Shown here: piece after piece, positions 59,048-64,000 of the stretch
Layout of the letters: each line of letters begins with the position of its first letter
How positions within the stretch are numbered: position 1 is the stretch's first letter
Program-made: the position numbers and the translations under genes
Source of the DNA: Streptomyces venezuelae
Lineage (GTDB): Bacteria > Actinomycetota > Actinomycetes > Streptomycetales > Streptomycetaceae
NCBI RefSeq assembly: GCF_008642295.1
Contig: NZ_CP029190.1
Coordinates: 2,700,001-2,764,000, forward strand
Direction of reading: 5' to 3'
DNA length: 64,000 bases
Notes under the pieces: model-generated
Told to the model about the DNA's origin: nothing
The model's input: only the letters and a program-made list of their open reading frames with translations
Database searches by the model: none

Positions 59048-59504
59048 GACGCCTTGGCAGCCGCCTGAGGGTTCCTGGGCTTCCTCCGCGGCCCGCAGGC
59101 GCAATATGCAGGCAATCCGGAGCCGTGACACCAAACCCGAGCGTGTCATCCGGCGACTCGTCCATGCGAGGGGGCTCCGCTACCGGATTGCTGCGAGGCC
59201 TCTGCCTGACCTTCGCCGGACCGCCGACATGGTGTTCCGTCCGGCGAAGGTGGCCGTCTTCATCGACGGGTGCTACTGGCACGGCTGCCCTGAGCACTAC
59301 GTGTCACCGAAGACCAACCCGGGCTACTGGTCGGAAAAGGTGGCCAGGAACATGGCCCGTGACCGCGACACGGACCAGCGGCTTGAGGAAGCCGGCTGGC
59401 TCGTGCTCCGGTTCTGGGAGCACGAGGCGTCCGATGTATGCGCAGCAACGATTGCCGCTGCTGTGTCGCAGCGGCGCAGTCAGGACCCTGCCACCCGCCC
59501 GTAG
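59037..59504 (+). CDS. vsr: Very short patch repair endonuclease (Vsr)
   Basis: A 155-residue nuclease that nicks T:G mismatches made by deamination of 5-methylcytosine. Motifs are RNMQAIRSRDTKPERVIRR near the start, the metal Asp in RTADMVFRPAKVAVFIDGCY (Asp64) and the zinc/His motif WHGCPEHY (His82), followed by ARDRDTDQRLEEAGW. The gene overlaps the end of the NaeI-like gene by 11 bases. A Vsr beside a C5 methyltransferase repairs the mutations it causes. Confidence 0.95.
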   Translation: MPDETPWQPPEGSWASSAARRRNMQAIRSRDTKPERVIRRLVHARGLRYRIAARPLPDLRRTADMVFRPAKVAVFIDGCYWHGCPEHYVSPKTNPGYWSEKVARNMARDRDTDQRLEEAGWLVLRFWEHEASDVCAATIAAAVSQRRSQDPATRP

Positions 59505-59509
59505 GCCCG

Positions 59510-60682
59510 CTACGCGGCGTCGCCCTCGGGCTGCTCAGCGGCGCGGAGAATCCGGGCAATCGCGTCGCCGACGGCCTTTGCGACCGGCGGCGGGAAGGCA
59601 TTCCCCACCTGGCGGTACTGGGCCGTCTTGCCGCCGTCGAACTCCCATTCCGCGGGAAAGCCCTGGATGATCGCTGCCTGCGTAACGGTCAGCATCGGGC
59701 CATCCGGGCGGAAGAGGTCACGGTCATGGCTCTTCTTCTTCTCGCCCTCTTCGTAGGAGTTGGCGACCCCGAGAGCATCCACGCCCAGGCCTCGCCATGC
59801 CGCCTTGGCCCGGCTCGGGCCGAGGTCTGCTCCGCCGTGCTTCTTGGATCCGCCGACGAGGGTGGGGGCGATGCCAGCGCTCTTGCCGCGCCATCGCTCA
59901 AGCGCCGCTTCGGCCCTGAGCTTGGTCTCGCCGCCCTGATCCAGGAACGGCTGATACCGGGCAGTCATCGTCGTATTGAGGGCGTCCCGGACGGTCCGGA
60001 TCTTTCTCTGAGGCTCCGGCCACTGGAACTCCTGGTCTCCCAGGACTTCCTTCTTGATTGCTACCAGGATGGCCCGGGGCCGCAGCTGAGGAACCCCGAA
60101 GTCGCTGGCTTCAAGAACTTCCCAGCCGCAGACCTTGTATCCCGCCCCTTTATAGTCCTTTTCAGTTCCGTCTACTGGATCCTTGGCCCGCCCGCCTTCC
60201 AGGCGGGCAACAACCCAGTCGCGGTACTCCTGAAATTTGTCGTCCTTAAGCCCTCGGACATTCTCAATCATGACCGCTTTGGGCTCGATGGCATCGACAA
60301 GGTCAAGCATCGTCGGAAAGAGATCGCGCTCATCGTCCTTGCCCAGCTGCTTGCCAGCGTGAGAAAACGGCGGGCAGGGCACGCCACCCGCGAGCAGGTC
60401 AAGCTTTCCTGCCTGAAGCGGTCCCCCCAGATGATCGATCGCCTTCTTGAGCGACGTCTCCGGGATGAACTGCTTCACATCGTCGTGAATGATGTCGCAG
60501 TATTTCTGCTCGAATCCCCAGCCAGCCCGGCGGTCGATGTTGTGCTGCAGCGTGCGTGCAGCATGCTTGTCGATTTCGACGAGCGCGAGGTGCCTGAAGC
60601 CAGCCTGGTGGAGGCCGATGGCCTGCCCCCCGGCTCCCGCGCAAATCTCAATCGAGGTCAGCGTGTGATCGCTGGCTCCCAT
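59510..60682 (-). CDS. DNA (cytosine-5) methyltransferase of the NaeI-type system
   Basis: A 390-residue enzyme. The SAM motif I is IEICAGAGGQAIGLHQAGF, motif IV GGVPCPPFSHAG carries catalytic Cys103, motif VI is MIENVRG and motif VIII is QLRPRAILVAIKK. The C-terminal motifs IX-X (QAAIIQGFPAEW, YRQVGNAFPPPVA) are complete. It should protect the sites cut by the NaeI-like enzyme. It converges on the vsr gene and is divergent from nothing; the helicase gene ends ~120 bases upstream on the same strand. The ATG at 60682 follows AGGAGG. Confidence 0.95.
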   Translation of the reverse strand: MGASDHTLTSIEICAGAGGQAIGLHQAGFRHLALVEIDKHAARTLQHNIDRRAGWGFEQKYCDIIHDDVKQFIPETSLKKAIDHLGGPLQAGKLDLLAGGVPCPPFSHAGKQLGKDDERDLFPTMLDLVDAIEPKAVMIENVRGLKDDKFQEYRDWVVARLEGGRAKDPVDGTEKDYKGAGYKVCGWEVLEASDFGVPQLRPRAILVAIKKEVLGDQEFQWPEPQRKIRTVRDALNTTMTARYQPFLDQGGETKLRAEAALERWRGKSAGIAPTLVGGSKKHGGADLGPSRAKAAWRGLGVDALGVANSYEEGEKKKSHDRDLFRPDGPMLTVTQAAIIQGFPAEWEFDGGKTAQYRQVGNAFPPPVAKAVGDAIARILRAAEQPEGDAA

Positions 60683-60804
60683 CGAGTCCTCCTGGTGTGG
60701 CAGATGCAGACAGGCCAGTGTCGCATCTGCCAGTGACATCCGGTGGCACTCGCTGCCTGGCCAGCCTCACACCTCGGCACCAGCCTCAGAGACACCCCTT
60801 CGCC

Positions 60805-62637
60805 TCACGCAGCTTTCGCCGCGCCCAGGTGCGCCAGGAGAGCACGCACATCAGCGTCGTCCATCCCTGCCGCCATCGGCTGTTCCTCCTGCAGATCGCC
60901 CAGTTGCCGCACCGAGGGGTCGTCCAGGATGCTGCCCATGAACTCAAGCTTTTCGGCCAGCCGGAGCGTGACGATGTCGTCGATCGTGTCGGATGCGGCA
61001 AGGACAGTGACGCGGGTCTCAGTGTCCGGCGGCAGCCCGAGACGGTGGATCCGGTCCAGGCTCTGGAGGAAGCGTCCCGCCATGAAGTCCCGGTCCACAT
61101 AGACCGCGTCATGACACTCGCGGTGGAGACTGATGCCCTCACCCAGGGTGGCGGGGTTGGAGATCAGTACGTGACAGTCCGGGTCCTGCCTGAAGCGGCG
61201 CAGCTGCTCCTCCCGGTCCGGCGTACCGCCGTGCACGACTGCGGGCTGGTACGGCCCGAGCATCCGCTCCATGGTCGTAATGCTGCGGACGAAAGTCGAC
61301 CACACCAGGGTCTTCCGGCCCATCGCGGCATTCTGCGAGACGATCTTCTCTACCTCGCGGTATTTCGGCGGAACCTCGTGCTGCGGGAGACTCTGGAGCA
61401 GCGCGAACAACGATTCACCCTCGGGAATGTCCAGCGGCGGCACCTGGAAGCTGAGCGGCTCGTACCGGCTGCTTCCCTCGACGAGCAAAGCAGGGCTCGT
61501 CGCAGCCATCAGCAGTCGGAGCATTGCCTTTCCCAGGCTGTCGAAGTCATCCCGCGAGAGCTCCGCACGCGCCGTGAACCGGCCGACGAGGGCGTCATAG
61601 ATTTCCCGGTGCAGCCCCTCCATCGGGACCGGTCTGATCACCGGCTGGAAAGGCGGCAGCCCCAGCTCACTCTTTGTCGTGCGGGTGAAGAGCGGTTTCA
61701 GCACGGAGCTGGCATAGGCAAGATCACCACCAGCCACAGCCTGGGTGACCACCCGGCGGCCGTGCCCGGGCCATACGAAGGACAGCAGGTTCTCCAGATC
61801 GCGCGCGCCGTTCGGGGCCGGCGTGCCAGTCAGGATCAGACGGCGTCGGCTGAGGGGCCCCAGCGCCATGCAGGCACTGCCATACGTTCCCTCTGCTCCG
61901 AGCTTCATACGGTGCGCCTCGTCGAGGATCACCATGGAGGGGGCCGCGCGCAGCCATCCAGCGAGTCCCGTGAGGGACCGGTCCAGCCGCTCGTAGTTGA
62001 CGATCAGGATTTCGGCGTGCGGATCGGGGGACCTGCCCATGATCCTGGCCGTCGGCGCCTCGTGGAAGCATTCGCCGCTCTCGCCCACCCACGACTCGTA
62101 GGCAGACTTGGGGCTGACGACGAGCAGCCGCCGCGCCTCCCCGCGTTCCTTCATCGCGGCGTAGACCGCGAGTCCCACACGCGTCTTTCCCGCACCGGGA
62201 ACACTGAAGTTCGCCCCGTGCTTCATGGACAGCAAACGTGCGATGTCCCGTCGCTGGAAGTTCGTGAGATCCGCGCGCCAGCCACTGCCCAGTGCCGAGG
62301 GCACGGCATCTTCGTCCAGCCCCGCGACGTCTTGTGGCCCCTGCTCCAGATGCTCTGCCGCCCGGTCCGCGTCATCCAGGACGTCATTGACCAGGGTGAG
62401 GAGCTCCTCGTCCCACTCGACCGGCTCGCCCTCCGGCCAGTCCAGCAGCACGTTGAGACCGGAGAGGAAGTCATCGAGCGGCACTTCCGCCATCAGCGGG
62501 CCGCGCTGCCCGCCTACGGGGAAGCTGGCCACCAGATGGTTCAACTCAGCCTTGAACGGCTCGGCCGCCCGCAGCACGGCATTCGTCCGGGAGACGTCGA
62601 ACCCGAGCCATAGGGACGGTTGCACCACCCCGGTCAT
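60805..62637 (-). CDS. SNF2-like SF2 helicase/ATPase of the island
   Basis: A 610-residue ATPase. Walker A NFSVPGAGKTRVGLAVYA, motif II MVILDEAHRMKLG, motif III LILTGTPAPNG and motifs V-VI (NPATLGEGISLHRECHDAVY, FLQSLDRIHRLG) are intact, giving an SNF2-like order. The N-terminal ~120 residues are not recognised. The start overlaps the ParB-like gene stop (ATGA). Together with the upstream ParB-like gene, it looks like a DNA-translocating module attached to the restriction system. Confidence 0.85.
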   Translation of the reverse strand: MTGVVQPSLWLGFDVSRTNAVLRAAEPFKAELNHLVASFPVGGQRGPLMAEVPLDDFLSGLNVLLDWPEGEPVEWDEELLTLVNDVLDDADRAAEHLEQGPQDVAGLDEDAVPSALGSGWRADLTNFQRRDIARLLSMKHGANFSVPGAGKTRVGLAVYAAMKERGEARRLLVVSPKSAYESWVGESGECFHEAPTARIMGRSPDPHAEILIVNYERLDRSLTGLAGWLRAAPSMVILDEAHRMKLGAEGTYGSACMALGPLSRRRLILTGTPAPNGARDLENLLSFVWPGHGRRVVTQAVAGGDLAYASSVLKPLFTRTTKSELGLPPFQPVIRPVPMEGLHREIYDALVGRFTARAELSRDDFDSLGKAMLRLLMAATSPALLVEGSSRYEPLSFQVPPLDIPEGESLFALLQSLPQHEVPPKYREVEKIVSQNAAMGRKTLVWSTFVRSITTMERMLGPYQPAVVHGGTPDREEQLRRFRQDPDCHVLISNPATLGEGISLHRECHDAVYVDRDFMAGRFLQSLDRIHRLGLPPDTETRVTVLAASDTIDDIVTLRLAEKLEFMGSILDDPSVRQLGDLQEEQPMAAGMDDADVRALLAHLGAAKAA

Positions 62638-64000
62638 TCGCCCTCCCTGCGCATGGCGTCCAGCAGCCACGCCACGCCGTCGCCCGGCTCCTCGATACGG
62701 GCGGCCTCACGTGCCAGCTTCAGAAGGCTCGACCTGAGCGCCAGCACTGCTTCGTCAAGGCTTTCGTCGTCCTGGCTTCGGGAGGCCCGGGCGAGCGCCA
62801 TGTCCGTTGTGCACTGGTCGATGGACTGGATCGCGTCATAGAGGCGGTCCGGCGCGGCTTGCTTCCGCTTGCGTACCCGGGCGTCCTTGCCGGCCGGAAC
62901 GAGAGCCTCCTCAACTGCTTCCTTGGCCTGCTTCCATACGGATGCGGCCTGCTGGGCTTCCTCAGCGGAGACAGTCTCCGGAGCCCGTTCCACCGCCTTC
63001 GCCCGCAGCAGCACGTTGGTAAGCGCCTTGGCCGCCACCACCTGGGGACTGTCACCGCGCACGGCCCGGTTCAGGCCAGGGATCATCCGGCCGGCCGACT
63101 CGGCTGGGGCCTGCTTGAGCTGTTCCGGGAGGTGACGCTGCAGGTAACGGGTCCGGAAGTCCTCATCAGCGAGACGGACGTCCGTCTTGGAGAACTCCAG
63201 CACGATCAAGGCCAGTTTGTTCTCCTTCAGCAGATCTGCCTGGCCGGGATTCCGCTTGGACGCCTTGGCGAAGGCCCGGTGGAGCTCCCGGAGCTTCTCC
63301 TGGGCGTCTTCGAAATCCATCAGTTTGAGCTGGGCCGGCCCCGCCTTGGACCGGGTGACCAGATCCTTGAGGCAGGACAGCACCCACAGATCCTCATCGG
63401 CTGTAGCCGTCCGGATCCGGAAGTCCTTCGCGATGTCCGCGAGCGGCCTTCCCTGGTTGACCTGCTCCTCGATGGTCAGCAGCCGGTTGATGTAGGAGTA
63501 CGGCCGACGGGTGTCGTGACGAAGCTGGAGTGAGAGCTCAACCGCGTTGATGTCGGCCCACGTGCATGTCGCCGGCAGCACGCCCACCCGGACACTGGTG
63601 ACGCCGAGCTCACGGAGTGCCGCTACGCGGGTGTTTCCATTGACCAGAATGCCGTCACGGGTGATGAGTCCCGGCTCGTTCTGGCGATATTCCTTGAGGC
63701 TGTCCTTCAGGTCATCGAAGTCCCCGTCCCGCTTGGCCGGGTTCGAGGGCAGTGCCTGAAGGAGGTAGCGCAGGTAGTCCTGGCTGTCGGGAGTCCACGG
63801 GTCTTCAGCGAGCAGAAGGTCGCGGTCCGGATCGAAGCTGCGCTGCGCCCGGATCCGGTGCGTGGACGGGTTGTAGTAGACCTGGTCGATCGGCATGTCG
63901 ATGACCTGGACGACCATCGGCTTGGTCCGCCACTCCACGGTCAGCGTCTCCTGCAGCCCGCCGCCGGCGCTGGCTTCCTTCAGCCGCTGCTCAACCAGTT
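62634..64000 (-). CDS. ParB-like nuclease-domain protein, N-terminus off the window
   Basis: At least 455 residues. The ParB/Srx-type core reads DLKDSLKEYRQNEPG and GILVNGNTRVAALRELG (the catalytic/CTP-fold region), with VVQVIDMPIDQVYYNPSTHR before it. The middle has ELSLQLRHDTRRPYSYINRL; the C-terminus is helical. The frame stays open to the right edge: no stop is seen and the first in-frame start in the window is a GTG at 63938 following AGGAG. The reading LVEQRLKEASAGGG before it looks protein-like, so the gene is probably partial. It is translationally coupled to the helicase. Confidence 0.75.
   Translation of the reverse strand, partial: LVEQRLKEASAGGGLQETLTVEWRTKPMVVQVIDMPIDQVYYNPSTHRIRAQRSFDPDRDLLLAEDPWTPDSQDYLRYLLQALPSNPAKRDGDFDDLKDSLKEYRQNEPGLITRDGILVNGNTRVAALRELGVTSVRVGVLPATCTWADINAVELSLQLRHDTRRPYSYINRLLTIEEQVNQGRPLADIAKDFRIRTATADEDLWVLSCLKDLVTRSKAGPAQLKLMDFEDAQEKLRELHRAFAKASKRNPGQADLLKENKLALIVLEFSKTDVRLADEDFRTRYLQRHLPEQLKQAPAESAGRMIPGLNRAVRGDSPQVVAAKALTNVLLRAKAVERAPETVSAEEAQQAASVWKQAKEAVEEALVPAGKDARVRKRKQAAPDRLYDAIQSIDQCTTDMALARASRSQDDESLDEAVLALRSSLLKLAREAARIEEPGDGVAWLLDAMRREGE

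Overview
The window is high-GC DNA with the codon bias, GTG starts, tRNA content and gene families of a Streptomyces chromosome. The adjacent pair adpA-orn, a PAS-GGDEF-EAL protein resembling CdgA, a chitin-active LPMO and a GH18 chitinase with DasR-type operators, class E and F sortases, and a 2-aminoethylphosphonate cluster all fit Streptomyces. Almost the whole window looks like conserved core chromosome. The last ~6 kb (58.1-64.0 kb) is visibly poorer in G+C and looks horizontally acquired.

Layout. 0-5.2 kb: a universal stress protein cut by the left edge, a small membrane protein, the developmental regulator adpA, oligoribonuclease, tRNA-His, a NUDIX hydrolase, an F420-type reductase and a small conserved protein. 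5.2-9.9 kb: a two-component system, a secreted protein, a YefM-YoeB toxin-antitoxin pair, a spermidine-synthase-like protein and a Prim-Pol-like protein. 10-17.2 kb: an XRE/TPR regulator, a histidine phosphatase, a PAP2 phosphatase, then a coupled three-gene operon of a Cas4/AddB-like Fe-S nuclease, an unrecognised protein and an SF1 helicase. 17.2-19.7 kb: a divergent MarR/FMN-reductase pair, two conserved proteins and tRNA-Lys. 19.8-26 kb: an M6 metalloprotease, the c-di-GMP protein, and an EACC1-caspase pair with a membrane domain. 26-35 kb: chitinase, luciferase-like monooxygenase, IclR regulator, second tRNA-Lys, two membrane proteins, an acyl-CoA ligase and the LPMO. 35-41 kb: an SPFH protein with a long repetitive arm, an NlpC/P60 protein, third tRNA-Lys, a class F sortase with a neighbouring surface protein, and a HAD phosphatase.

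41.7-50.4 kb is a phosphonate cluster read entirely leftward: GntR regulator, FAD oxidoreductase, phosphonatase-like HAD enzyme, ABC ATPase, two permeases, substrate-binding lipoprotein, then a secreted phosphodiesterase-type enzyme. An identical 11-base stretch lies upstream of both the oxidoreductase and the phosphodiesterase gene. 50.4-58.1 kb: an LAXTG-anchored protein, a ROK repressor divergent from a Gfo/Idh/MocA oxidoreductase across a 25-bp palindrome, an FAH-family hydrolase, a YidC paralogue with a DUF6412-type partner, a class E sortase and a SEC-C protein. 58.1-64 kb: a NaeI-type restriction endonuclease, Vsr endonuclease, C5 methyltransferase, SNF2-like helicase and ParB-like protein.

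The candidates for new biology are the nuclease/unknown/helicase operon (13.0-17.2 kb), the EACC1-caspase pair (23.2-26.0 kb) and the NaeI island with helicase and ParB-like partners (58.1-64 kb).
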